A stretch of DNA of 64,000 nucleotides, taken from the NCBI GenBank assembly GCA_023231475.1, contig JALJEE010000635.1, positions 1 to 64,000 of the forward strand, read 5' to 3'. Position numbers and translations under genes: made by a program. The stretch is from Seison nebaliae (Eukaryota; Rotifera; Pararotatoria; Seisonacea; Seisonidae). Every line of letters starts with the position of its first letter. The first letter of the stretch is position 1. Below are positions 45,660-58,148 of this stretch, in pieces. The notes under the pieces are model-generated. The model saw nothing but the letters and a program-made list of their open reading frames with translations. It made no database searches and was not told the origin of the DNA.

Positions 45660-48441
45660 TTTATTTAAACTCTTATTATAATAATTAATTAATTAATTAA
45701 TAATGGAAATTTTTTGAAAATTATTTCTAATTTCTCTTCTCGTTTAATAGTGGTTTGTGTTATCGAATTCGAAAGATTTTCTCGATTCTCCAACTCATCA
45801 TTGAATTGATCTATCGAATATGAATTAAATTTGATATATGAAAAAATAGTGTTTCGTCAAAAAAAAAAAAACATAAATTTCTCTCTCTCTCTCTCTCTTT
45901 TCAAACAATTTTCATGTATCTATCAAATACATTTGTAATTTCTCTTTCTTCTCTCCCATTGACAGTGATAATTCACTTATCAAACAACATATGAAACGAG
46001 GAGTAATGTACAGAGAGAAAATGGAGTGACATAGAAGAAAAGAACATACCAATCATTTGATTGTATAAATTCATGTCCGCATAGATATGTATTCACACGT
46101 CCTTCACATCCAAAAGTCGATTGAAACGTACATGAAAAAGTCATTTACATATTCCTGATACTCATCAATTGGAGAGAATTGGGGAGAATTATGAAAATAG
46201 TTTTTAAAGAAATTTCATTGTGAACATTCTTCCTCCATCCAATCGAATGGAAACATGAAACAATGTGTGATGATGGAGCCTGAAATTTTGTTTGGAAGAA
46301 AATGAATTCTTCAAGAAATGTTTGAGGAAGCGAATAAGGTGAAATGTCATCAACTTATTAGTTTGCTCTCTTTTTTCCGCAGATGATTCATATTATTTAA
46401 CGAATGATTAATTAATTTTTGAAAATTTCCAGTTCATCATCTTGTTCAATATTTATGTAAGTTGACCAAATTCGATAACTAAATTATTCGGCCTAACCAG
46501 TTTGCTTAACTTTCTCTTTCATTTGTTTATCTCACTTCCAATTTAACTTTTCATTCCACTCGACATCGTCCCCCCTTAATCATCACTATCAGTAAGAGAT
46601 TCTCTTCATTTTCCAAGGTTTCCTTTATTTACATAACGAATTGTTGAAAGTTGGATTGTCATCTTGGAAACTTCTTTCAATTTCAATGTCTCCATTATAA
46701 TTAGTTCATCCAATTTCACTCACAACAACAACAACAACAACAACATGTTCAAATGGAAATTGTTATTATTTGAAATTGTTTCATGACATATCTCAATTCA
46801 ATTCAATCAATTCCTTTCCAGAAAGATTTCTTCTTTCCAAATGACGTATAATAATTATTACATAATTCCAATTAAGAATCTAGTCGTCTTCCGAGACGAT
46901 TTATCATTTTCATTCGGAAATGAATAAATGATAATTTACTCTCGTCGTGATAAGAGTCGAGTGTAGAAAGATTGATTACAGACAAAAATTATCTATAAAC
47001 ATATGGATATGGTGAATATGAAATTTCAAATTAAACAAATTTAATTTACTTTAAAAATTTTAAGTTTCCAAAAACAGTTCACTTATTTTCATGGAGAACA
47101 CAAAAATTTCACATTTCTTCACAAATTCTTGTGTGACTCGTTTTTCATGAGTGTTCAATAACACTTTGACAAAATTGGAGGAGAAGAATAACTGATAATT
47201 CTCTTGAATTTTTTTTAATTATTCTCATTCTCTTTATTATTCGCTTTTTATAAGAGTCGAATATGAATCTCAATTGACGGATAAAGTAAATTAAAAATGG
47301 TTGATAATGTTTATTATTATATTGCATTTAGTGTGCGAATATTATTGTGAATAATACGTACTATATATATATATATATATATATGTATTATCTCCTTTCT
47401 GATATAAGCGGATATTATATTTTAATTAGATCGTCAGTTAACAGGAAATTGCCTAAGCGTATCCCAATCTACTTTGTTGTTGTTGCAGTTGTTGTTATAA
47501 ATTCCTTTCAATTTTATAAGCTTGTTATTTCAAAAAAAAATATTAAATTAAATTCTTGATGATGGTGATGATGATGAATTAAAGAAATTTAATAGAATTA
47601 AATAAATCTTCTAAAGAATTTGAAGGAGTACGAAAGGAATATATTAACGTCTTCAAATACTTCGAAAAAGGACGTCATCAGTTTAAGCTTAAATTCTGAA
47701 TGGAACCGAGAAATATGATGGACAGACGAAATGGGAATGAGTGAGAAAAATTTGACACGTATATCTAGGAAGGAAGAAACAGAAAATTCATTATTTCATT
47801 TTTGCGCTTTTAATTCAGCTCGATTGTAGTTGAGAAACTACAAAAAAAATTTTGGTAGAATAGTCTTCCTGGGGTGCCTCCTAAAGAGGCATGTCGATTC
47901 TAAAACTAGGAAGAAGCGACAAACCCAGGAAGACTATTAACCTCAAGGAAGGATTGATGTCACAATCCACTGGTCATCATTCAGTGGGAGAGAATGAGAC
48001 ATTGGTGAAGGAGAAATATGGAACAATTTCCTGCTGAAGATATGGAACTCCCACTGATCCTAATTGATGGAAGAAAACTAAAAGAAGTTCTTCATTGGAC
48101 ATCATTAAGAGGAATATGTGGAGACATTATGCTCCTCTACTCAAAATACTTCCAGTTCAATTCAACAACAACAACAAATACTACTCAATTCAAAAGACGA
48201 GAAAAGCGAAAAATGGAATTAATTTCAATTAATTGTTTTTTTAAATAAAATATTTTTTTTAAAAATCTTCTTCAACTTTCTTTCAACAATTTTCTTTTAT
48301 TCTCTTAATTTTATTAATCTATTAAATATCTGGAAATTGAAAGGAATTTCAATATATTTTCTTCATTTTGAGAGAAAGATAATTAATAATTTATAATATC
48401 ATAAAATAATTTCACGTTTTTTCAACGATTTGATGATGGAT
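45660..48441. other. 2.8 kb intergenic
   Basis: Upstream of ATP8A and downstream of the MSP-domain gene (both minus). Contains (CT)n at 45884-45899, (CAA)n at 46724-46745, (TA)n at 47361-47382 and the structured three-way-junction element at 47859-47938. A 76-codon plus-strand frame at 48018-48248 follows that element; it has no family resemblance and remains unassigned. Confidence 0.45.
47859..47938. other. Compact three-way-junction fold (candidate structured RNA or cruciform)
   Basis: A perfect 15-bp outer stem pairs 47859-47873 with 47924-47938. Inside it, after one unpaired G (47874), lies a 6-bp hairpin (47875-47880 with 47886-47891, loop ctaaa). Directly next is a second arm (47892-47896 with 47917-47921, plus ttct 47898-47901 with agaa 47912-47915 across a single mismatch), then two A. 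Almost every base is in a stem or a loop. It is not a tRNA and lacks the hammerhead core. The strand is undecided because the fold is self-complementary. Confidence 0.6.
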
Positions 48442-49634
48442 CTATTCGATGTCGTTATTATGTTCCCACAAATATTTCTTTAAACTTTGACATTGCTGAT
48501 ATCGGAGCATTTCCTTGATAGCGTTCGTTCGTCGTGAAGGATATTGTTTATCATTCTGTAGAATTCTCTTCATCGTTTTCACTTCCTTCAACGTCAACAA
48601 ACAATTAAGAATAGATTTGTGAGGTAGACCATCAGATGGATTATTGAACGATTCCATCAACTCATTCGAATAGTAGAAGAGAATGTACATGATAACTAAA
48701 AGGAACGATAAGATCATTGTAACAATCATAATCGTTCCCCATCTTAATACACGTGCACCAGTTATATATTGGAGTGTTTTACGTACAGCGTTGACGATAA
48801 TACCGAAAACGAGACGGAAAACTGAAAAGGAAGAATGAAATGGAATTAAACGGAAAAAGGAAAACTGTTATAAACGAAAGTTTTATGTTTAGCGAAAGTG
48901 AGTGCACGTCCACGAAAATGATCAGAACGTCGAATTAGAGGAACGGCGATAAAATCGGATGCTCGATAACTCCGTAACGCCTCATTGACACTAGGTTTCT
49001 TTTGGCTTTTTTCTTTAATGGAAATTGGAATTTTCAAATTAGCCATCATTTTCGTCTTATTGAATGCGGTGGCAAAATTGTAAATTGTTGGCGGTTCAAC
49101 AAAATAATAAACCATGAGAAAATGATCTACAACTTTTTTCACTCGAGGTGCTAATTGAATGATTATGTGAGCCGTACTTTTTGGTTGAATGACACCCTGA
49201 TATGGTCTAATCGCATAATATGGTTGATTAACTAACACTTTGAAAAGGAGAGCGTCTCGATTCACATTCTTTAATTTCATCACAATTTGCTCACATTCTC
49301 CCGACGGTTTCCCTATCACCAATTTAGCTGGTAAAGCGACCAGATCATATGGTGGCAATTCAATATGAAATTGATTCTTTTTCGAAAAATTCGATACTTT
49401 ACTTATGAAACTCTGATTACTATTGACTGATGTTTGACTAACGGACGTTAGAGATGTGGATAATTTTAGTTTCTTTATCGGAGTATCGATTTCCGATTCG
49501 GCTGTATGGAAATTAGCAATCGATTCCGCTTGATACTGATAACTTTTTCCAGTCACATAATAATAGGAATTGGTGATATCAGAAAAAGGAACGTCATCAG
49601 ATTCGATAGTCGATACACCATCTTCTGATTCCAT
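48442..49634 (-). CDS. MSP-domain (VAP/MOSPD-like) tail-anchored membrane protein
   Basis: Minus-strand exons 48866-49634 and 48442-48821; 382 aa. After a Ser/Thr-rich head (about 90 aa) comes an MSP-type Ig fold (LVALPAKLVIGKPSGECEQIVMKLKN.., FKVLVNQPYYAIRPYQGVIQPKSTAHIIIQL). That is the pattern of VAP and motile-sperm-domain proteins, which bind FFAT motifs and form ER contact sites. A membrane helix follows the intron (WGTIMIVTMILSFLLVIMYILFYYS), with about 70 residues after it, longer than a classic tail anchor. The intron is 44 bp (48822-48865), donor GTTTTC, phase 1, acceptor TTTTCAG. The exact relation to MOSPD1/2/3 or VAP is unresolved. Confidence 0.83.
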
Positions 49635-50256
49635 ATTTTTTAAAAAAAAATTAAAATTAAAATTAATCTTTCAAAATTTCTTTCTTGAAATAATTTTCTC
49701 TAAAAATTTCTTTCTTTCAAATAATTTATCTCAAATTCTCTTATTCGACACAAAAAACAACTCTCAGCACAAATGTGAATTAATTTCCATTTTGAACAAT
49801 TTTCGAATGGAATTAGATTGAAATGAAGGAAATTGATTTGGATAATTCGAATCGACTTTTCATTAGGCAGATGAGAAAACGAAGTTTTTATTTGTTGTTT
49901 GACTAATTCCTCCTCTAAATAATCAATCTCAAGATGTGGAGATAGAGAGAGAGAGAGAGAGAGTGAGAGAGAGCGAGTTTGGAAGAAGTGAATAATATTA
50001 ATAATAATAATAATAATTAAAAGTTCGCTAATGTTGAGAGAATGAAAATGTTATGGAATAAAGTGTAGTCCGATGGAATAGAAGAAAGAAAGTTTGTAAT
50101 TTTAACACGAACATAATAACTGGATATGACATTAATTATGAAATAAAATAAAACGATTCGAAGTGTTCACAGACCATTTGAGTGGAAAAGAAACATTATC
50201 TCATAATCAACCATCACATTCTCTGAGTATTATATGGTCGAGTTTTGTTACGCACA
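49635..50256. other. Spacer between Top1 and MSP-domain gene
   Basis: AT-rich with a (GA)n tract at 49946-49973 and (ATA/AAT)n at about 49996-50018. No gene seen; likely the Top1 3'UTR and the MSP gene promoter. Confidence 0.5.
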
Positions 50257-52823
50257 TCAATATTCACCTGTCGATTCGGAATCGTCATCAACTCCTTTCC
50301 CTTCCTGACTGAATTCCATCGAACTCGATCCAACTTCATTATAGAAATGATAGTTCTCGTCCGTCATGTCGATGGCCCATTTAAATTTGTCTCGTTGTGT
50401 CTTGCTATAAAGTTTAGTTATTGGAATATTGAACTTTTTACTCCTACACAATCAATGAACATGATCAATTCAAATCATTAAAATCAACTAACCAAGCAAC
50501 TGTGATACGAGGATCTAAATAATTCAATTTGGATGTACCTAAGGCGATCGACTTATTTTCTTTTTTATCTGTCGTCTGCATTTCCAACTTATCTTTCCTC
50601 TGACTTAATCGATCCACATCTTTTTCTTTTTTCTCCACATTTCTAAATTTTTTAAATGAAAAATACAAATAAAAATATTTGACAATTAAAAAAAAAAAAA
50701 TTTGACAATTTAAAAAAAAAAAATTTGACAATTTGAAAAAAAACTTTGAAAATTAAAAAAAAAACTTTGAAAATTAAAAAAATATATTTGAAAATTTAAA
50801 AAGAAGAATAATAGAATAAAAGACAAAAGAAAATAAACTTTTTTGCTGTTAATGATCGATCGGATTTAGCAGAGAGACGAGCTTCTTTCAATGACTTCCT
50901 TGCAATTTTCAACTGATCAGTCACGTCACTTAATTTAGTCTCTAAATTTTCGATGGATTTATCGAAGGTTTTGGGCGGTGCACGACGATGGTTGCATAGA
51001 ATGGCTACTTCTCGATTTGCTCGATTGTATGCGAGAATTTTTTGTTCACTTGTTGCGGCGGCTAATGAAAATGAATGTTAAATGAAAATTAATAGAAAAA
51101 TGAACGATTTGTTTGGATGTCCAATTGTTCCTGTAGAGTTCTGGAAGCGTTATACGTTCGGAAAACTTTAGCGGTCAATCCGGTCATGAGTTCTTGAAGA
51201 TATTTGTTTAAATAAGAAGTCTAATAAAAAATTGAATGAAAGAAATGGAAGAAATAAATAAATTTAACTGTAAGCCAATCAAAGAGATCTTCGCTCGGTT
51301 TCTTATTGTTAAGGAAGAGTAATAGACGCTCATAAACTTCTGGAATGACTTTGACTTTGTTTTCATATCGAATTGAATCTTTTCCGAGGAAATCGAATTC
51401 TACATAATAATCTTTTTCTTCTTCTACTAAATTGACATGCTCACATCTTAATGAACAACAACCGACTGTATCAGCTTCATCTTCATCTTTCTCGTTACCA
51501 GCTCTCAATGCGAGAACATCGATGAAATAGAGAGCGACGGCTCTTTGTGCAATTTTCCGATCTTTCGATTTCATATCAGCCATATAATTTGCACGGACGT
51601 TATTAATAATGTTATGGAGACGTCGAGCCTTTTCAAATTTCTCAAGATCTCGTTCACCTTTCATTTTTGAATTAGCATTTAACATTACATATTTGATTTG
51701 ACCTTGCACATTCTCCGTCCATGTTGCTAACCAGGAAACTTTATTATCATGAATTATCTGTTTCCAACGATGGTTATTAGGCGCTGATGGAACTGGACAA
51801 CATTTGGACATATTTAACGTGATATCTTCTGGTTGGACACGTCGTTTCACTTTACCTCGTTTCGGATGTTCGCCACGTCCACGAAAAAGACCGGGTGGTT
51901 CTAATTTCCAATTACCCACCAATTGTTTATGACCATCAATGAGACAAACACCATAATTGAGTTTGAGAAGATTTTCAGCTTCTTTTGCTGCTTTTTTCTC
52001 TTCTTTTGATCGCGCCTTTTTCTCCTCAGATAAATGCTCGTAATATGCATGAACTTCTCGGAAATTACATTTAGATAAATCTTTAATAATTTCACGTTCA
52101 CTTTTCAACATGCCATCACGCCAATCATTAAAGAAATTTGTATTAAACACTTCTTGTTTAGTATAATCATGATTTAACATTTTTGCATAAAATCCCATAA
52201 TCTCTTCCGTTAATAACGATAATTTCATTGGAACTTTATCATAATAAAAATTTATGTTTTTTGGAAGTGACTCATATTCTGGTGCTAACATAACACCTTT
52301 ATGATGCAATGTCGTCCATTTTCGACCATCTTCATATCCTTTCTCTTTCCACCATTCCCATACATCTTCCGTCACTGCTGATAATGATGCTGATGATTCT
52401 TTTTTTTCTTTTTTAATTTCACTTTTCGTTTCTGTCATTGATTTCCTTTTTGGAGCTTTTCTTCCAACTGACATCGTCGATATCGATGATGATGATTCTT
52501 TTTTGATCTGATGTGTCGGATCTGATAAACGTTTACCGTTCGTCAACCGTTTATTTTCACTGTTAATTCGAGTTGCACTAAATGATACTTTGTCAATTGG
52601 CTCCTTTTTCACCTTTTCCTCTTCCTCCTCTTTTATTCGCACTTTCTTCACCGAATTTATATTACCATGATTATTCACTTTTTGATGGTTTCTAACCGTC
52701 ATCGATATCGGTGTACTTTTCCCATTATTAGTTTTCTGTTTCATTTCAATTTTTCTTTTTAATAATATTTTTCTTCGTCTTCGTCTTCTTTCCGATTCTT
52801 CGTCTGATGATGAAGATGACGAC

Positions 52824-52859
<36 letters not shown>

Positions 52860-53104
52860 GATCCGGACGACGACGAAGAATCGGAAGATGACGAAGAGGA
52901 TGAGGAAGATGGAGAACGACGTCGTCGTATTCTCTTTTGGAGATTCTTCTTTTTCAACACGGAAATCTTCCCATTCGACGTGTAATTTAATGGTTGATGA
53001 TTTGCTTGAAATGCTCGATCAGCTTTGCCATTTGCCATCAAATCGTCATCGTCGGAACTCAAAATAATTTTGGAGAAACCATTAGTTGTAGCGCGATGTA
53101 CCAT
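50257..53104 (-). CDS. TOP1: DNA topoisomerase I (type IB)
   Basis: Five minus-strand exons: 51269-53104, 51106-51220, 50839-51061, 50493-50642 and 50257-50443; 836 aa. The nuclear enzyme relaxes supercoils by transient single-strand nicking. Domains are a basic/Ser-rich N-terminal region with a long poly-Ser run, the core ([30 protein letters not shown].., [26 protein letters not shown].., [26 protein letters not shown]), a coiled-coil linker ([17 protein letters not shown].. through the [10 protein letters not shown] segment), and the C-terminal domain with the active-site Tyr in [14 protein letters not shown]. That final Trp codon is split by the last intron. The core Arg/Lys/His set appears intact. 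Three introns are 44-49 bp; the third is 196 bp because of a repeat array. The C-terminus carries an extra acidic tail. Divergent from the transglutaminase-like gene. Confidence 0.96.
50678..50800. repeat. Minisatellite in Top1 intron 3
   Basis: Six head-to-tail units starting tttga(c/a)aatt(t) followed by an A run, at about 50678, 50701, 50724, 50745, 50766 and 50787 (period 23 then 21 bp). The array accounts for most of the excess length of this intron. Confidence 0.85.
52815..52858. repeat. (GAT)n microsatellite coding poly-Ser in Top1
   Basis: A run of GAT/GAC triplets on the plus strand, read as Ser codons on the minus strand, in the disordered N-terminal region of topoisomerase I. Confidence 0.88.
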
Positions 53105-54185
53105 TGCGTTTGAAGGAAAGAACTATTTTGGTTGGGGGCGGGTGGACTGAGAGAAGCAAATTAATTTTCTTTCTTCTTCTTCCTCCCGTACACACTAACA
53201 ATATTTATGTTTCTCCCAGATACAATCTTTATTTATTTATTTTATATAAAAAATAAAATAAATATTAAGAAATTAATTGAGATGAATCAATTCGCTCCAT
53301 TCTCTTCCCATTTCCACTTCCACTCATATTCTCCAATATTTTTCTTATTCAAAACTTTAGCTTCAAACAACAACTTTGATCACTTTATAATTTTCCTTCT
53401 CTTTTGTTTGTTATTTGTACATTTCCGTCGAGTTTCCCAACTAAACTTATTTTGTCCATTATTACAATCCGCTACTATTATTCGAGTGTAAATGCGTACG
53501 AGTCTAATCGTCTTCTCCTCTCACTTGAACGAGGAAATGAAACTGAATTTTATTACACTCGACAACCAACAACAACATCACTGCGACGACTTTCTTTCAA
53601 ATAATGTTGGAATAATTTCAAAATTTACACACTTAAAACTACTTACTTAAAAATTAACTATTGGACAAAGTTGAATTAATTAAAATAATTTTATGAATGA
53701 ATTTTTTCAAAATTTCCTCTCCACTCCAAATTTGAATTAAAGATAAATGAATTAAAATTTAATAGAATTTAATATTTGATCTCAGATTCGTTTGAATATT
53801 TTCGTTTGTAATTATTCACTTTCACTACGAGAGTGGAGAGATAATATAATTGAATTTTGAGGATCGGAAGAGATCAGAAGAATGATTTGATTAATTATTA
53901 TGAAAATATGGATTGATGGAGGGGGGAAATTTAGTCGTTTGGACTGGTAAGTTGCCTATTGTTCATTCAACCATCACAAAAATGGAGAAATATGTGATAC
54001 GGTCATTGAATCGTCATTCGGTCATGCTTCTTATGTCCATTCATTCACTTCTCAAATACTCTCATTAATATCCGTCTTTTTCTCTGTCTGTTATATCTCT
54101 CCCCAACAATTGATGATAATCGTTTTGAACGATTGCATAATAATCCATAATTCTCATTAGAAATTGAGTTGAAATATATATTCAA
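53105..54185. other. Divergent spacer Top1 / transglutaminase-like
   Basis: No convincing gene; short plus-strand frames at 53207-53604 are low-complexity. Expected to hold both promoters. Confidence 0.5.
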
Positions 54186-57025
54186 ATGATGTTCCCAGCA
54201 CAACCTGCTCTATCGATGACTGAATTGGCATCGCAATCAGGAATGCCATCTTATCTCTTCCAGAATTCGACCATTATTAATGATCCGAAAATACAATCCA
54301 ATTCCGCCATCTCTTCCAGTCATGTTCAGACGATTAATCGCAATAAATCCGATTATTATTATCCCCTTCCATCCGCCCGACCACAATCTCAACAACTCGT
54401 TAACAAATCGAAACAACTCGCTCAAAATTTGCGAAGTTTGGCCGCCGAAAATATGACAGGTCGAGTAGTTTGTAGTGACCCCACCGAATTCCGTAAAGCA
54501 CATCCCAGTCTAATGAATGAGGGACCACACGCCAATAATTGTTTAGCGCCGAGTGAGATTTATTTGTATAGGAAACTCAATCGTCAAGATCATCATACGG
54601 AAGAATATCAATTTAATCGTCTCATTATCAGACGAGGTGATAAATTTCGAATAGGAATCGTATTGAATAAAGATTTCGATGGTGAGAAAGATTATCTCCT
54701 CATACAATTTGCTACTGGTAGTCGACCACTTTCATCTCAATCGACTCTTATTCGGTTACCGGTCAAATCGACAGAAGTCGAAGAACAAGGATGGAAATTA
54801 TCAACTTTCTCTTATGAGAAAGATTCGAAATTACTCCAACTCGATATTACTCCCTCTGTCAAATGTAACATTGGGAAATATCAGTTGTATGTGGAAACAC
54901 AATCGTTACCAGATAAAGATTCGAAGAATTTGAACGATATTCGATCTCATCGTTTCCGTTATGCGGAAGACATTTACATTCTCTTTAATTGTTTCAATGA
55001 GAACGAGGAGACATATTTACCCGTCTCTGAAGCACGAGAAGAGTATTTGAAAAAGACGTTCGGTCACATTTTCATTGGTCATCAATCGGCACCACAAAAA
55101 CGATTTTGGTATTTCGATCAATTCGCTTTCGGAGTTCTCGATACAGCGCTCAATCTTCTCGATCAGAGTGGTCATCAATCACATTCACGATGGAAATGTG
55201 ACACGGTAATTAATACGATCAATTCTCAAATTGTCGCCACTCACCAAAACCATCAGGGTATGATTCTGGGAAAATGGCATCAACATCATCAGACACATCC
55301 CAATTCCACTTCATCCGATCCCTTCCAAGTGAATTGTGCGGCGGAGATAATTAAGAATTTCTTCAGAATTGGAAAACCGTTTCGATATGGAAATTCCGTT
55401 ACTTTCGCTGCCGTTCAAGCCACTCTCTTACGAGCTTTGGGTGTTCCTTGTCGAATTGTCACAGGATTCAATGTGGCACTTGATGTACTAGAAACGAATC
55501 ATGCGAGTAATATTCATTGGAATCGAAACGGAAAATTATTGAGAGCTCTCAATGTCGATACGATTGCTATGTATCATTGTTGGAATGAGATTTATTTGAA
55601 TGGGGATTGGAAGGCGGTAGATCCGATGCCACATCTCGGTTGTAATCAATCCAAACCTATCGATGTTAATGAGAGGAATGGAGAGAAATTCCAACGAATG
55701 TTAAACGGAACTGAAGCGAATTGGCTAGTGGAAAATAATGGTAATGTCAATCTCATAAGTTATTAATTAAAAATTCTTAAATTTTATTTTATTTATAAAA
55801 TATTAATTAAATTAATTTTTATTTAAAAAATATTAATTAAATTAATTTATATTTTATTAATAATCAATCATTAAATTAATTCATTTTTTCATGATTTAAA
55901 GATGTGAATAAGGAAGCGTTAGGTAGCAAAATTATAACATCGTCAATCGATGACGAAGTAGATCCAATCGATTTGACGGATGAATATAAATCGAATGAAA
56001 CATCATTTGATGATAATCGATCGTTATTACGACGATTGAGACAGAACGTTAATGACGACGACTCTGACGATGATAATGACGATGAAATAAATCAATCTCA
56101 AATTTCAGCAACTGCAACTCTCCCATTAGCGCCTCATGTCAATGGTGAGAATATCAAAGTTTACAGGATTTTATTTTTCCGTTTTTTTTTTCAATTTTTT
56201 TCCGTTTTTTATCAATAGATCGAATGTGAAATTAAAAATGAGAGCGACGAGAATAAGACTGTGAAAGTATTCTGTCAACCAGTCATCTGTTTTCCGACTG
56301 GTGTCCCATTTCTTCATTTGAAGCCTAATCAAGAAACCGTCGAAATCGAATCAAATGGTTAATATTTCCATCAAATCTGATCTATTGTCATAATATCTAT
56401 ATTGTGTGTATAGAGGAAGAGAAGAGAACATTCATCACTTCACTCTCACAATATGGGGAGAACACGATGTTCTTGAATCGACAAGAATGGTTGATCAGAT
56501 ATATAATTCTTTTCCATAATCCGGAACATGATGAATTTCTTTCACACACTCTATCCACCACTTTCATTTATCCATCGAAGAATTTGTTAAGAGTTCGCCA
56601 TCCCAATTTTTCTCTTAAATTTCATTCAAATTCCTCATTTATTCCACCATTAGACGGTAATGGATCGAAATAAACATTCGAAGGAAAACGGTGGACGATT
56701 AAAAGTCATCGTTTACAATTCATTCAAAGATCGTTTGCCGTTGACGAATGTGAAAATTAGTTTGTTGGGACTGAAAGAAAGAGGCGATAATAAAAACCGT
56801 TCAATGGCTTTAGGGTTCATTTTCCTCTCATCATTTTCATAGAATTTCATTTAATTCTTTTTTAGACGTCCATTGGATCATGGTCAGAAAGCGGAAATAT
56901 TCCTACCATTACCTCCAAAAGAATCGGACGAACAAACGAAATTGTTGTTGACGATGAATTGCGATCAGATTGGAACGTATTCCAAATATATATATTTATC
57001 AAAAATGAGTGAGAAAATCGATTAG
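54186..57025 (+). CDS. Transglutaminase-fold protein with catalytic Cys replaced by Ser
   Basis: Six exons: 54186-55758, 55902-56158, 56219-56357, 56414-56592, 56654-56814 and 56866-57025; 822 aa in one frame. The family normally cross-links Gln to Lys side chains with a Cys-His-Asp triad. The N-terminal beta-sandwich, core and two C-terminal Ig-like barrels (GRLKVIVYNSF..LPLTNVKISL; GQKAEIFLPLPP) are all recognisable. In the core the usual GQCW motif reads RYGNSVTFAAV: Ser404 (codon 55395-55397) stands where the nucleophilic Cys should be, and the following Trp is Val. His464 (YHCWNE) and Asp479 (WKAVDP) remain. This resembles the inactive relative band 4.2, so a structural role is likely. 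Introns are 51-143 bp, all with GTT donors. An acidic Asp-rich insert lies between core and barrels. Confidence 0.92.
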
Positions 57026-57647
57026 ACGGAAGACGAATCATCATCTTTCTTCTAAAAAGAATAGATTAGTTTCTATTTCCATAATACTTCTCTCGAACAA
57101 TCTCTCTTCAAAACAAAATTTCTCTTCTTTACTCTCATTTTTCTTGTTCGTCTGAAGAAGTTTTTCTTTTTTAAATTAAACAAAAATAAAAATGATAAAA
57201 TTATCAAATAATCACATTCCATCATAAATAATTTATTTTTATTGATGATTGATGAGAATTGATTATTATTATTATTTAATGAAATTTCCGTCGTGATAAA
57301 TTAGAAGATAAATTTAAAAATTTTAATTCTTCATCAATGTTGATGAAAGTGGTGGAAACTCCGTAAGAGATTTCCGATCGATTCTCAAAAATCAATGTGA
57401 GAGTCAGAGTCGTAAGAGAAAATTGAAATTGTTAAGGAGAATACGATGTAGTAGATCATAATAATAACGAGTTTATCACATTCTCTCCGTACAAATTTCA
57501 TATTGTCAAATTAACGACATTTGTAATTTTGACGGTTATAAAAATGAGAAGGAAATGGAAATGATTCGAAAAAATTATTTTTTATTTATTTTAATTCGAA
57601 CAATTTATTATTTTCATTTTCGTCCACTTCAACTCTACTATTGGATT
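57026..57647. other. Spacer
   Basis: AT-rich sequence with ATTATTATTATT near 57262. 3'UTR of the transglutaminase-like gene and promoter of the next gene; nothing else seen. Confidence 0.5.
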
Positions 57648-58148
57648 ATGGTGCTAAGAACAAGATCGAAACATCGAAACAACGACAGTCAAGAAGAGAC
57701 AGATAAAGAATCGTCTGACGATAATACGGAGACAATTTGTGAGAATCAAGATGAGAAAGTGGAATCGAAGAATTTTATTTCTATCAATCCCAACGATTTA
57801 TGTAAACGTCCCGCTAACTACACATTTCCACCACCCTATGATAATATAGTGCGGACTTCATTATCAAATTTCGACGAGTTGGAAATTTATCGATCTTTAG
57901 GAAATTTGACAGCAATTACGGAGAATGAGAAAAGTAAATTAATATGGACGCCACCGCCAGAAGAGAGTAAAAGATCGATGGAAACTTCTTGTTGTTCTTT
58001 CACTACTGACACATCTCAATCGACGAATCGTATAAAGGAATGTGAACGACACGATAGGAAAATGATGGAAGAATTATTGAAGAATTTAAATATTCCACAT
58101 TCAACTCCAGCTAAACGTATGAGTTTAATTAATCATTTATTTAAATAG
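57648..58148 (+). CDS. Small hypothetical protein, acidic/disordered
   Basis: 166 aa from ATG 57648 (MVLRTRSKHR..). The frame is open back to an earlier ATG at 57555, but the extra 31 residues are an AT-driven hydrophobic stretch. The protein is polar with a Glu/Asp/Ser-rich N-terminal third, a Pro motif (YTFPPPYDN), a segment WTPPPEES and a C-terminal part with basic/hydrophobic alternation ending in LINHLFK. I recognise no family. It is intact and sits in a tight convergent position with NMT (115 bp between stops). It could be a fast-evolving nuclear regulator; that is only an inference from composition. Confidence 0.6.
   Translation: MVLRTRSKHRNNDSQEETDKESSDDNTETICENQDEKVESKNFISINPNDLCKRPANYTFPPPYDNIVRTSLSNFDELEIYRSLGNLTAITENEKSKLIWTPPPEESKRSMETSCCSFTTDTSQSTNRIKECERHDRKMMEELLKNLNIPHSTPAKRMSLINHLFK

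Noticed and set aside
47859-47938. Hammerhead ribozyme or tRNA in the three-way junction
   Set aside because: No CTGATGA..GAAA core, and no anticodon or T-loop (GTTCGAA) landmarks; the outer stem is twice as long as a tRNA acceptor stem.
48018-48248. 76-codon plus-strand frame
   Set aside because: It has an ATG and a tolerable composition, but no family, no supporting exon and a low-complexity Thr/Asn tail.
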